From positions 1-10,280 of the forward strand of contig UQXA01000052.1 in the NCBI GenBank assembly GCA_900544865.1: a DNA stretch of 10,280 bases, given 5' to 3'. Position numbers and translations under genes: made by a program. Under the pieces are notes generated by a model. That model made no database searches, was not told where the DNA came from, and worked only from the letters and a program-made list of their open reading frames with translations. This stretch comes from an uncultured Collinsella sp. (GTDB lineage Bacteria; Actinomycetota; Coriobacteriia; Coriobacteriales; Coriobacteriaceae). This document shows, in pieces, positions 1-7,335 of this stretch (position 1 is its first letter; each line of letters opens with the position of its first letter).

Positions 1-48
1 TCTACACAAGGCTATTCGTCGGCAGCGTCAGATGTGTATAAGAGACAG
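1..48 (+). other. Untrimmed Nextera/Tn5 sequencing adapter (artefact)
   Basis: Bases 1-7 match the end of the Illumina P5 primer. Bases 8-15 (AAGGCTAT) sit where the i5 index belongs, and I recall this as a Nextera XT i5 index. Bases 16-29 (TCGTCGGCAGCGTC) are the Nextera read-1 tail, and bases 30-48 are the 19-bp Tn5 mosaic end AGATGTGTATAAGAGACAG. This is library DNA left on a contig end, not a transposon in the organism. Translating it on the minus strand adds the spurious residues LSLIHI and a stop to the MATE protein. Confidence 0.98.
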
Positions 49-813
49 CATAAACGCCACCTGGATGCAGCCGTCCTGCACGGCCACGGGCACGCCGATC
101 TTAAGAATACTGCCGAGCACCTCGGGCTGGGGGCGCAGGTCGCTGCGCTTAACGTGGATGTTCGTGCGGCGGCTCTTAAGCCACACGAGCGCGAGGGCAA
201 CGCTGGCCGTCTGCGCGGTCACCGTGCCGAGTGCCGCGCCCACGGGGCCGAGCCCCATGTGCCCGATAAACAGAAAATCGAGCGCGATGTTGATGATGCA
301 TGCCACGCCGATCACGTACATGGGCGAGCGCGAATCGCCCAGCCCGCGAAAGATGGCCGAGAGGATGTTGTATGCGGCGATAAACGGAATGCCGACAAAG
401 CAGATGCGCAGGTAGGCGGCGGTTCCTTCGACCGCCTCGGCCGGCGTGCCAATGAGTGCCACGATTTGCGGGCACAGTGCGAGCAGAACGGCGGCCAGTA
501 CCACCGAGACGCCCATAAAGAGTGTGATGGTGTTGCCGATGGCGGTCTCGGCGCGGTCAAACCGGCGCGAGCCCACGGCATGGCCGACGATGACGGTCGT
601 TCCCATGGCCAGGCCCACGAGCGTCACGGTAATGATATAGAGCGTCTGCGCGCCATTGCCCACGGCGGTGATGCCGGCGGCGCCGCTAAACTGCCCCATC
701 ATGTACAGGTCGGCCATGCCGTAGAGCATCTGCAAAAAGTACGAGAGCATATAGGGCAGGGCAAAGACCGCGATGGTCTTAAGGACATTGCCGCGTGTGA
801 GGTCGTGTTCCAT
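49..813 (-). CDS. MATE family efflux transporter, 3' end missing
   Basis: The gene encodes a multidrug and toxin extrusion (MATE) antiporter of the inner membrane, which exports cationic drugs or metabolites in exchange for sodium or protons. It starts at ATG 811-813. The 255 genomic residues begin MEHDLTRGNVLK and continue with family-typical hydrophobic segments: FALPYMLSYFLQMLYGMADLYMMGQ at about 18-42, then an AVGNG turn near 50. The first MatE repeat spans about residues 15-177. The second begins near 235 (ILKIGVPVAVQDG) and is cut at residue 255. Full proteins usually have about 440-460 residues, so nearly half is missing. The apparent last six residues and stop come from the adapter, so this is an assembly edge and not a biological truncation. 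No strong Shine-Dalgarno is seen before the ATG. The gene is divergent from the ABC exporter pair, and a MerR-like promoter lies 36-71 bases upstream. The substrate cannot be told from sequence. Confidence 0.93.
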
Positions 814-848
814 GGGCGGGGCTTTCTGGCTGGGTTTGTTTACGTACC

Positions 849-884
849 AGTGTAGTGAAAACCCTACAACGATTGTAGAGTCAA
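849..884 (-). promoter_or_regulatory. MerR-type promoter with central dyad, driving the MATE gene
   Basis: Read on the minus strand, a -35 box TTGACT (884 to 879) is followed by a perfect dyad CTACAA-TCG-TTGTAG (878 to 864). A weak -10 box TTCACT lies at 859-854, giving a 19-bp spacer. An over-long spacer holding a dyad next to the -35 is the established layout of promoters activated by MerR-family regulators (MerR, SoxR, BmrR, Mta). The start codon would be about 35 bases downstream of the transcription start. No merR-like gene is in the window; it may lie beyond the truncated MATE gene. The dyad is directly visible, the regulator family is inferred. Confidence 0.65.
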
Positions 885-925
885 GGTTTGTGATGACGCC
901 GGAGCGAAAAAGTCTCGCGCACCAT

Positions 926-940
926 TATTCCGAGTGAATA
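926..940. promoter_or_regulatory. Operator-like dyad, distal site
   Basis: TATTC-CGAGT-GAATA forms a perfect 5-bp inverted repeat with a 5-base centre. It is preceded by ACCAT, so the string ACCATTATTC (921-930) recurs exactly at 1008-1017, inside the ABC promoter. The two sites are 87 bp apart. This may be a second binding site for the same regulator, placed between the two divergent promoters. Confidence 0.4.
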
Positions 941-1002
941 TGGACACACATCACGAGAACTCGCCACCGGCGCTAACCTTGCAGAAAACGATTTCGGAAT
1001 AC

Positions 1003-1030
1003 TTGACACCATTATTCGGCGAGCAATAAT
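1003..1030 (+). promoter_or_regulatory. Sigma-70 promoter of the ABC exporter operon
   Basis: A perfect -35 box TTGACA (1003-1008) is followed after 16 bases by AATAAT (1025-1030), which matches the -10 consensus in five of six positions. The GTG start at 1072 is about 35 bases downstream of the expected transcription start. The stretch 1031-1071 is a short leader. Confidence 0.7.
1011..1030. promoter_or_regulatory. Operator-like dyad overlapping the ABC promoter
   Basis: ATTATT-CGGCGAGC-AATAAT is a perfect 6-bp inverted repeat that fills the spacer and contains the whole -10 box. A protein bound here would block RNA polymerase, so a repressor site is the simplest reading. The left half repeats the string ACCATTATTC seen at 921-930. 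No repressor gene is present in the window. Confidence 0.5.
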
Positions 1031-1071
1031 ACGTGCGTTTGCGAACAACGTTTGATGGGGGTTGAACCTGC

Positions 1072-2901
1072 GTGCGCAATCTCAAAATACTGTTTTCCTA
1101 TCTAGGGGCATACCGTCGCGATGCCATCCTCGGCGTGTTCTTTGTGTCGGTCGAGACGGTGCTCGAGCTGTTTATCCCGGTCATCATGGCCAACATCATC
1201 GATGTGGGCGTGCCTGCGGGTGATATCAACTACATGCTGCTGCAGGGCGCGTACATGTTGGTGTGCGCTGCGCTTTCGCTGGTACTGGGCTTGGGTTATG
1301 CCCGCACGTCCGCCCGCGTTGCCTCGGGCCTAGGCGCTAACCTGCGCGAGGCCGAGTACAAAAAGATTCAGACGTTCGCTTTTGGTAACCTGGACAACTA
1401 CGACGCCAGCTCGCTCGTCACCCGCATGACCACGGACATCACCGTTATCCAAAATGCTGTGGGCAACGGCTTTCGCCCTATGGTGCGCGGCCCGGTGACG
1501 CTTATCGTCGGCCTTATCTACGCGCTGATGCTGTCGCGCCCGCTCGCCACCGTCTTTGCGATCATCTTGCCCGTGCTGGCAATCGTACTGGGCGCCATCA
1601 CCTATCGCGTCAGTCCGCTCTACCGCCAACTCCAGACCTCGATGGACCACCTCAACGGCGTGGTACAGGAAGACCTCACCGCCGTGCGTGCCGTCAAGGC
1701 CTACGTTCGTACCGAGCACGAGGAGGCCAAGTTCGACACCGTCAATACCGAGCTCGCCGGCACTGCGACGAAGACCTTTGGCAACGCGGTGCTCAACCTG
1801 CCGGTGTTTCAGCTGTCGATGTACGTGGCTGCGCTCTCCATCCTGTGGATTGGCGGCCACATGATTCTCGCCGGCAAGCTGGGCGTGGGCTCGCTCACGG
1901 GCTTTATGAGCTACGTGCTGCTGATCATGAATTCGCTCATGATGATTTCCAACGTGTTTTTGCTGCTCACGCGCGCTCTTACGAGTGTGGGCCGTATCGC
2001 CGAGGTGCTCGATGAGGAACCCTTTATCGCCAACCCCGCGGGAGACCTCGCGATTGCGGCACCAGCGGACGGCAGTATCGAGTTTCGCGACGTTTCCTTT
2101 AAATACCGCGCGGATGCAGCCGAGGATGTGCTCGAGCATATCGACCTTCGCATCGAGAGCGGCTCGACGGTGGGCATCCTCGGCGGTACGGGATCGGGCA
2201 AGAGCTCGCTTGTGCAGCTGATTGCGCGCCTGTACGACGCTACCGAGGGCGCCGTGCTTGTGGGCGGACGTGACGTGCGTGACTACGACCTCGCGACCCT
2301 ACGCGACGCCGTGGGCATTGTGCTGCAAAAGAACGTGCTGTTTACGGGCACCGTGCGCGAGAATCTGCAGTGGGGCAATCCGCAAGCGTCGGACGAGGAG
2401 CTCCTCGCGGCTTGCCGCGCGGCGTGCGTGGACGAGTTCCTTGATCGCATCGGCGGGCTGGACGGCGAGTTGGGCCAAGGCGGCGCCGGTGTCTCGGGTG
2501 GCCAGAAGCAACGCCTGTGCATCGCGCGCACGCTGCTCAAGCATCCGCGCGTGCTCATTTTTGATGACTCCACCAGCGCGGTCGATATGGCGACCGACGC
2601 AAAGATTCGCGAGCACATCGCCCGGATTTCCGATACGACCGTGCTCATCATCGCCCAGCGCATCGCGAGTGTCATGGATGCCGATCGCATTGTGGTATTG
2701 GACGACGGTCGTGTCCACGGCGTGGGCACGCACGAGGAACTGCTAGCGGGCGACAACATATACCAGGAGATTTACGCCTCGCAGATGGAGTTTGCGGGGA
2801 ACGCGGACGCCGGCGATGGCAACGACGGTGGCTGCGCGAATGATCCATTTTCCTCTGTCGCATGCGGATCACCCTTGGAAGGGGGTGAGCGCCATGCCTA
2901 A
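1072..2901 (+). CDS. ABC exporter half-transporter, subunit with degenerate ATPase site
   Basis: This is one subunit of a probable heterodimeric type-IV ABC exporter (609 residues) of the inner membrane, with an N-terminal six-helix domain (about 1-310) and an ATPase domain (about 336-575). Walker A is GGTGSGKSS at 371-379, the Q-loop is Q419, the signature is VSGGQ at 474-478, and Walker B ends VLIFDD at 494-499. The catalytic glutamate is replaced by D499 and the switch histidine by Q529 (IIAQR). Established work on TM287/288, BmrCD and LmrCD shows that one subunit of such pairs carries these changes and binds ATP without efficient hydrolysis. Translation starts at GTG 1072 with a G-rich stretch (1057-1061) about 10 bases upstream. 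The C-terminal tail after about residue 575 is low complexity, and its last 8 bases overlap the next gene. Substrate is unknown; drugs or peptides are likely. Confidence 0.93.
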   Translation: MRNLKILFSYLGAYRRDAILGVFFVSVETVLELFIPVIMANIIDVGVPAGDINYMLLQGAYMLVCAALSLVLGLGYARTSARVASGLGANLREAEYKKIQTFAFGNLDNYDASSLVTRMTTDITVIQNAVGNGFRPMVRGPVTLIVGLIYALMLSRPLATVFAIILPVLAIVLGAITYRVSPLYRQLQTSMDHLNGVVQEDLTAVRAVKAYVRTEHEEAKFDTVNTELAGTATKTFGNAVLNLPVFQLSMYVAALSILWIGGHMILAGKLGVGSLTGFMSYVLLIMNSLMMISNVFLLLTRALTSVGRIAEVLDEEPFIANPAGDLAIAAPADGSIEFRDVSFKYRADAAEDVLEHIDLRIESGSTVGILGGTGSGKSSLVQLIARLYDATEGAVLVGGRDVRDYDLATLRDAVGIVLQKNVLFTGTVRENLQWGNPQASDEELLAACRAACVDEFLDRIGGLDGELGQGGAGVSGGQKQRLCIARTLLKHPRVLIFDDSTSAVDMATDAKIREHIARISDTTVLIIAQRIASVMDADRIVVLDDGRVHGVGTHEELLAGDNIYQEIYASQMEFAGNADAGDGNDGGCANDPFSSVACGSPLEGGERHA

Positions 2902-4792
2902 GACCGCAGCCCAAGCACGCCCGGCCGACCTCAAGCGCACTGTGCGCCGCCTGTTCTCCTACATGGGGCATGCCAAGTTCTCGTTGCTCGTGGTGGGCGT
3001 GCTCGCCTCCGTCGCCGCCATCGCGAGCCTCGCCGGCACCTACATGGTGCGCCCCATCGTTAACGGATTGGCTACGGGCGGGGAGGAACTGCTCGCCAAG
3101 CAGGTCATCCTGACGGCGATCATCTACGCCGCGGGCGTGCTTTCGGCCCTGGGCTACTCGCAGATCATGGTGCGCGCGGCCCAACGCGTGGTGTCCGATA
3201 TTCGCCGCGACCTGTTCGCGCACATCCAGATGCTGCCGCTCAGTTATTTTGACAGCACGCGCTCGGGCGACATCATGAGCTTTTTCACCAATGACGTCGA
3301 CACCGTCTCCGAGGCGCTCAACAACAGCTTTGCCAACGTGATTCAGGCCGCCATTCAGGTTGTGGGTACCACGGCTATGCTCATCATCCTTAACTGGCAG
3401 CTCACGATTATCACACTCGTGTGCGATGCGGCCATTGTGCTGTATGCGCGCTACTCGGGCGCGCGCTCTAAGCGTTTCTTTGCTGCCCAGCAGGCATCGC
3501 TTGGCGACCTGGACGGATATATCGAAGAGATGGTCTCGGGTCAAAAGGTCATCAAGGTCTTTAACCGTGAGGCGGCGAATGTCGCCGGCTTTGCCTGCCG
3601 CAACGACGAGCTTCGCCGCACCGGCACCGCCGCCGTGAGCTATGCCAACTCCATGGTGCCCATGACTGTCGTGATTGGCTACGTCAACTATGCCATCGTC
3701 GCCGTGGCGGGCGGCATGCTCTGCATCAAGGGGCTCGCCGACGTAGGTGCGCTCGCGAGCTACCTGGTCTTTGTGCGCCAGGCCGCCATGCCCATCAACC
3801 AGTTTACGCAGCTCGGCAACTTCTTGCTCAACGCGTTGGCCGGTGCCGAGCGCCTGTTTGCGGCTATGGACCTTAAACCCGAGGTGGACGAGGGCTGCGT
3901 GGAGCTGGTGCAGACGGGCGACGCCGCGTGGGCGTGGAAGATTCCCGAGGGCCAGGGCGTGGGCGCGTACGGGCATCTGCATGATGTGACAGCCGTTGAT
4001 GAGTCGGGCCGCGCGGTGGCTGCCGACGGCACCGAGCTCACGTGCGGCTTGGTCCCGCTTGCCGGCGACGTGCGCTTCCATGCCGTGGACTTTTCCTACG
4101 TGCCGGGCACCCGTGTGCTCACGGACCTCAACCTGTTTGCCAAGCCGGGGCAAAAGATCGCGTTTGTGGGCTCCACGGGTGCCGGCAAGACGACCATCAC
4201 CAACCTCATCAACCGCTTCTACGAGGTCGATGACGGCGAGATCACGTACGACGGCATCGACGTCAAGCACATTGCCAAGGCCAGCCTGCGCGGGTCGCTC
4301 GGCATTGTGCTGCAGGACACGCACCTGTTTAGCGGCACCATTGCGCAGAACATCCGCTTTGGCAAGCTCGACGCGACCGACGAGGAGGTGCGCGCCGCTG
4401 CCGAGGCCGCCTGCGCCGACTCGTTTATCCGCCGCCTGCCGCGGGGCTACGACACACCGGTCACGGCCGACGGCGCCAACCTGTCGCAGGGTCAGCGTCA
4501 GCTGCTCGCCATCGCGCGCGTGGCCGTCGCCGATCCGCCGGTGCTCATCCTGGACGAGGCCACGAGCTCCATTGACACGCGTACCGAAAAGCTCATCGAG
4601 CGCGGTATGGACCGCATCATGCGCGGTCGCACCACGTTTATGATCGCGCACCGCCTGTCCACTGTCCGCGACGCCGACGCCATCATGGTCCTCGAACACG
4701 GCCGCATCATCGAGCGCGGCACGCACGAAGAGCTGCTCGCCCAGCACGGCGAGTACTGGCAGCTGGCGCATGGCTTAAAAGAGCTAGATTAA
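2894..4792 (+). CDS. ABC exporter half-transporter, catalytic subunit
   Basis: This is the partner subunit of the ABC exporter (632 residues). Start ATG 2894 is chosen because a strong ribosome site (AAGGGGGTGA, 2879-2888) precedes it and the MPKTAAQ start suits the family; an in-frame ATG at 2792 would lie deep inside the upstream gene. The transmembrane domain covers about 1-316 and the ATPase domain about 392-625. Walker A is GSTGAGKTT at 426-434, the Q-loop is Q474, Walker B ends in D554-E555 with the catalytic glutamate intact, and the switch histidine is H586 (IAHR). The signature is LSQGQ (530-534) in place of LSGGQ; in the dimer it faces the degenerate site of the other subunit. Between the two domains, residues about 335-390 form a longer linker (with AWAWKIPEG), which I recall from Firmicutes and Coriobacteriia members of this subfamily. 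The 8-bp overlap with the upstream gene suggests translational coupling. Confidence 0.94.
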   Translation: MPKTAAQARPADLKRTVRRLFSYMGHAKFSLLVVGVLASVAAIASLAGTYMVRPIVNGLATGGEELLAKQVILTAIIYAAGVLSALGYSQIMVRAAQRVVSDIRRDLFAHIQMLPLSYFDSTRSGDIMSFFTNDVDTVSEALNNSFANVIQAAIQVVGTTAMLIILNWQLTIITLVCDAAIVLYARYSGARSKRFFAAQQASLGDLDGYIEEMVSGQKVIKVFNREAANVAGFACRNDELRRTGTAAVSYANSMVPMTVVIGYVNYAIVAVAGGMLCIKGLADVGALASYLVFVRQAAMPINQFTQLGNFLLNALAGAERLFAAMDLKPEVDEGCVELVQTGDAAWAWKIPEGQGVGAYGHLHDVTAVDESGRAVAADGTELTCGLVPLAGDVRFHAVDFSYVPGTRVLTDLNLFAKPGQKIAFVGSTGAGKTTITNLINRFYEVDDGEITYDGIDVKHIAKASLRGSLGIVLQDTHLFSGTIAQNIRFGKLDATDEEVRAAAEAACADSFIRRLPRGYDTPVTADGANLSQGQRQLLAIARVAVADPPVLILDEATSSIDTRTEKLIERGMDRIMRGRTTFMIAHRLSTVRDADAIMVLEHGRIIERGTHEELLAQHGEYWQLAHGLKELD

Positions 4793-4838
4793 CCCGTTCG
4801 AGCACGATGCTTTGATCCCTCCGTGCCCCTCGCCTCAA

Positions 4839-4899
4839 ACCATCACAACATTCGACGTTTTTTGCCAAAATCGGGAAAAGCATCGAATGTTGTGATGGT
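4839..4899 (+). repeat. 61-bp palindromic repeat, copy 1
   Basis: The arms ACCATCACAACATTCGA (4839-4855) and its exact complement (4883-4899) enclose a 27-base centre. In this copy the pairing extends two bases outward, giving 19-bp arms (4837-4855 and 4883-4901). Partial T/A pairing continues inward, so RNA from it would fold into one long hairpin. It lies 46 bases after the ABC operon, and five T residues (4899-4903) follow the plus-strand arm, so this copy could act as a terminator. It differs from copy 2 at a single base. It resembles a REP element or a transposase-less miniature element; no clear target duplication is visible. Confidence 0.93.
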
Positions 4900-5002
4900 T
4901 TTTCTGCCACTCGACCGGGTGGAATCGCTTTCTTGCGCACGAAGGTGTGCGGACCCGTGGGCAGGGGAATAAGGTTGGTTATCCGACTCCATTGGAGGGC
5001 TC

Positions 5003-6040
5003 ATGGACCTGCCGATCGTCCTGTCCCATAAGACTGCCTGGCTGTACCACAACGTGGCGCGCCCGTCCGAGCCGCTCTCGCGAGCAAGCAGCCTATACGA
5101 TGAGGACTCGCTTGCTAACGAGGCGGAGCCGACCGCGAGCCTGCCCAAATTGGGACTCAATGCCAAAGGGCTGAGGGCTTCAACGGCAGTTGGGATCGTT
5201 ACCGACTATCTGGTTTCGCTCGGTATTCCACGAGAAGAGCTCGATCATATCGACACGCTCGTCAACTTCGATTTTGAGCGCTCGACGCCGGCTGGATTTA
5301 GGTGCCACGTGTTTGGAGCGCCGGTACCTCCAGGCCATCTTATCGAGGTGGCAGAGGGCCTTCTGGTGGTTGATGAGGCCATGTGCTTTGTCCAAGCGGG
5401 TTCGTGGATGAGCGAGCCCGAGCAGCTGGAATATGGCTACGAAATCTGCGCCCGATACCATTTGAATCATCTGTCGACAGGCGATTATATCGAGATGGGG
5501 CAGAGGTATACCGTTGCCGACCTGATTGCTTATTGCAATGAGAACCGATCTCGCCAGGGGGCTATACGCGCGGCCGCCGTGCTCAAGCGCGTGCACGATG
5601 GCGCGCGGTCGCCCATGGAGACGGCCACCGCAATCATGGTCGTAGCAAAACGTTCCCAGGGCGGGCTGGGATACGCCAAGATCGAGCTCAACCATCGGGT
5701 CGATGTTCCCAACGAGTTCAAGTATCTCGCAAAGGCCGGGTATTTCGAGATCGACGTATATGCGCCTGCGAGCGGTACGGGGATTGAATACAACGGCTCG
5801 GACCATCTTGATAAACAGCGCAGCGCGTCGGATGCGGAGCGTATGACCGTGCTGAGCGCGCTGGGCTTTAGGATGATCGTCCTCACCGGGACTCAGTTTG
5901 CCCATCAGCTGCAATTGCATCGGGCGATGAACGCCATCGCACTCGCTATGGGCCTTAAGTGCGACCGAAGCGAGGTGTTCCAGAAACGTCAGAACGACTT
6001 GCGAGAATTCGTGATTCGGCACTGGGATGGCGGCCTTTAG
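5003..6040 (+). CDS. Uncharacterised protein with DUF559 / PD-(D/E)XK nuclease-like C-terminus
   Basis: This 345-residue soluble protein has no signal peptide or membrane segment that I can see. The C-terminal region resembles the very-short-patch-repair / DUF559 endonuclease fold common in actinobacterial proteins: SPMET with E206, then FEIDVYAP with D251, then IEYNGSDH with E262 and H268, and a closing strand near residues 290-300 (LGFRMIVLTG). E206, D251 and E262 are the candidate metal ligands; the usual lysine after the second acid is not evident, so activity is uncertain. The N-terminal part (LSHKTAWLYHN, residues 7-17) recalls AbiEi-like proteins of Coriobacteriia, but I cannot assign it. 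ATG 5003 has GGAGG at 4994-4998, a short four-base spacing. No convincing promoter is seen between 4900 and 4990. The gene stands alone between two nearly identical palindromes, and its codons look less GC-biased than its neighbours', which hints at transfer. DNA processing or defence is possible but unproven. Confidence 0.8.
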   Translation: MDLPIVLSHKTAWLYHNVARPSEPLSRASSLYDEDSLANEAEPTASLPKLGLNAKGLRASTAVGIVTDYLVSLGIPREELDHIDTLVNFDFERSTPAGFRCHVFGAPVPPGHLIEVAEGLLVVDEAMCFVQAGSWMSEPEQLEYGYEICARYHLNHLSTGDYIEMGQRYTVADLIAYCNENRSRQGAIRAAAVLKRVHDGARSPMETATAIMVVAKRSQGGLGYAKIELNHRVDVPNEFKYLAKAGYFEIDVYAPASGTGIEYNGSDHLDKQRSASDAERMTVLSALGFRMIVLTGTQFAHQLQLHRAMNAIALAMGLKCDRSEVFQKRQNDLREFVIRHWDGGL

Positions 6041-6080
6041 GGGTGTTTCGGCCCTTCTACGGGGTGCCGTGGGCAGGCAG

Positions 6081-6141
6081 ACCATCACAACATTCGACGT
6101 TTTTCGCCAAAATCGGGAAAAGCATCGAATGTTGTGATGGT
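6081..6141 (+). repeat. 61-bp palindromic repeat, copy 2
   Basis: The arms ACCATCACAACATTCGA (6081-6097) and the exact complement (6125-6141) enclose a centre identical to copy 1 except for C instead of T at 6105. It has the same orientation as copy 1. It starts 40 bases after the stop of the nuclease-like gene. Only three T residues follow the right arm, so it is a poor intrinsic terminator, although it would still fold strongly in RNA. Confidence 0.93.
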
Positions 6142-6207
6142 TTGTGTGTTGAGGATGGGCTTGGGAAGCCGGTTTTGCTCGAAGCGACCTGTCCTGTCGT
6201 ACGGGTG

Positions 6208-6238
6208 TCGGCACGATTCCCGCGTGCGGTACTATATT
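6208..6238 (+). promoter_or_regulatory. Possible moaA promoter
   Basis: TATATT (6233-6238) matches the -10 consensus in five of six positions. The only nearby -35 candidate is TCGGCA (6208-6213), four of six with a 19-base spacer. The preceding gene is separated by a hairpin repeat, so moaA probably needs its own promoter. The leader would be about 30 bases, too short for a molybdenum-cofactor riboswitch. Confidence 0.35.
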
Positions 6239-6275
6239 CCCTGAAGAATAAAGACCGGTGCGAGGGGAGGGTTGC

Positions 6276-7331
6276 GTGGACGGGCACGTGCAACATGACG
6301 GCTTTGGCCGCGATATCAACTATCTGCGTATTGCCGTTACCGACAAGTGCAATTTCCGCTGCATTTACTGCATGCCGGCCGATGGCGTGGCGCCCCGCGC
6401 GCACGACGAGCTGCTCAGCGCCGAGGAAATCGCCCGCTTTGTGCGCTTGGTGGCGGGGGAGGGCATTCGCCGCGTGCGCCTGACGGGCGGCGAGCCGCTA
6501 GTCAGCCGCCGTATCATTCCGCTCATTCGCGACATTCGCGCGATCCCGCAGATTGAGGACATCTCGCTCACCACCAACGGCGCCCTGCTGCCCAAGCTGG
6601 CGCCGCAGCTCAAAGACGCTGGGCTTAACCGCGTCAACATTTCGCTCGACACACTCGATCCTACGCTCTTTGGAAAGATCACGCGCCTGGGTCGGCTCGA
6701 GCAGACCATGGCTGGCATCGACGCGGCGCTGGCTTGGGGCTTTGAGCCCGTTAAGGTCAACTGCGTTGTGGTGCGCCGGCTCAACCAGGATGTGGCGGCC
6801 CTCGCACGGCTGACCGTCGACCGCCCTATCCACCTGCGCTTTATCGAATACATGCCCATCGGCGACGAGCGCACCAGTTCGCATTGCGCTGTGGACCCGC
6901 ATGCGCCCGCGCTCAATCCCGAGCTGTGGGATGCGAGCGATACCGTGCCGAGCGACGAGCTGCGGGCGCGCATCAATGCCGGGGCCGCCGCGGCGGGACT
7001 GGGCGAGCTCGAGCCGCTCGACATCAACGACGCTCCTGCCGGTGCGGGCCCTGCGCGCTATTGGCACTTTCCGGGCGCGGCGGGAACGGTTGGCTTTATT
7101 AGCGCCATGTCCAACCATTTTTGCGCGAATTGCAACCGTCTGCGCCTGACGGCCGATGGCAACGTGCGTCCGTGCCTGTTTAGCGATGCCGAGTATTCGA
7201 TGCGTGAGGCGCTGCGCCGTGGTGATGATATGCAGGTACTTTCGATTTGGCGCGATGCCGTCGCCCACAAACCGCAGGAACACGCGATAATTGAGGGCAC
7301 GCAACGATTTATGTCCCAAATCGGAGGATGA
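6276..7331 (+). CDS. moaA: GTP 3',8-cyclase MoaA (radical SAM)
   Basis: MoaA converts GTP to 3',8-cyclo-7,8-dihydro-GTP, the first step of molybdenum-cofactor synthesis, in the cytoplasm. The radical-SAM cluster motif is C25-x3-C29-x2-C32 in KCNFRCIYCMP. The SAM-binding TGGEPL follows, and the second 4Fe-4S cluster that binds GTP is carried by C283, C286 and C300 (FCANCNRLR and RPCLF). The protein ends in Gly-Gly, the conserved MoaA C-terminal dipeptide needed for activity. The start is GTG 6276, because GGGGAGG (6264-6270) lies five bases upstream; an in-frame GTG at 6258 would place the ribosome site inside the gene. The length, 351 residues, is normal to slightly long. It is followed after four bases by the moaC-mobB fusion, which fits an operon. 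Confidence 0.97.
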   Translation: MDGHVQHDGFGRDINYLRIAVTDKCNFRCIYCMPADGVAPRAHDELLSAEEIARFVRLVAGEGIRRVRLTGGEPLVSRRIIPLIRDIRAIPQIEDISLTTNGALLPKLAPQLKDAGLNRVNISLDTLDPTLFGKITRLGRLEQTMAGIDAALAWGFEPVKVNCVVVRRLNQDVAALARLTVDRPIHLRFIEYMPIGDERTSSHCAVDPHAPALNPELWDASDTVPSDELRARINAGAAAAGLGELEPLDINDAPAGAGPARYWHFPGAAGTVGFISAMSNHFCANCNRLRLTADGNVRPCLFSDAEYSMREALRRGDDMQVLSIWRDAVAHKPQEHAIIEGTQRFMSQIGG

Positions 7332-7335
7332 TCAT

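Noticed and set aside
30..48. Tn5 mosaic end as evidence of a transposon
   Set aside because: It is joined to Illumina P5, index and read-1 tail sequence, so it comes from library preparation.
2792..2893. An earlier start for the second ABC subunit
   Set aside because: It would overlap the first subunit by over 100 bases and lacks a ribosome site, while ATG 2894 has a strong one.
2672..4771. A 699-codon open frame on the minus strand across the ABC catalytic subunit
   Set aside because: Its residues are dominated by His, Arg, Ala and Gly with no domain, and it lies antisense to a gene with clear ABC motifs. In GC-rich genes such long antisense frames are common.
4707..4940. Similar peptides (KPSQHSMLFPILAKNVECCDG-like) in several short frames
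   Set aside because: They are translations of the 61-bp palindrome in different places, not related proteins.
4902..5002. A promoter for the nuclease-like gene
   Set aside because: I searched both boxes and found no pair with acceptable match and spacing; only the GGAGG ribosome site is supported.
5180..6319. A 379-codon minus-strand frame over the nuclease-like gene and repeat copy 2
   Set aside because: It has no recognisable domain and runs through a palindromic repeat and intergenic DNA, while the plus-strand gene has a ribosome site and a family-like motif pattern.
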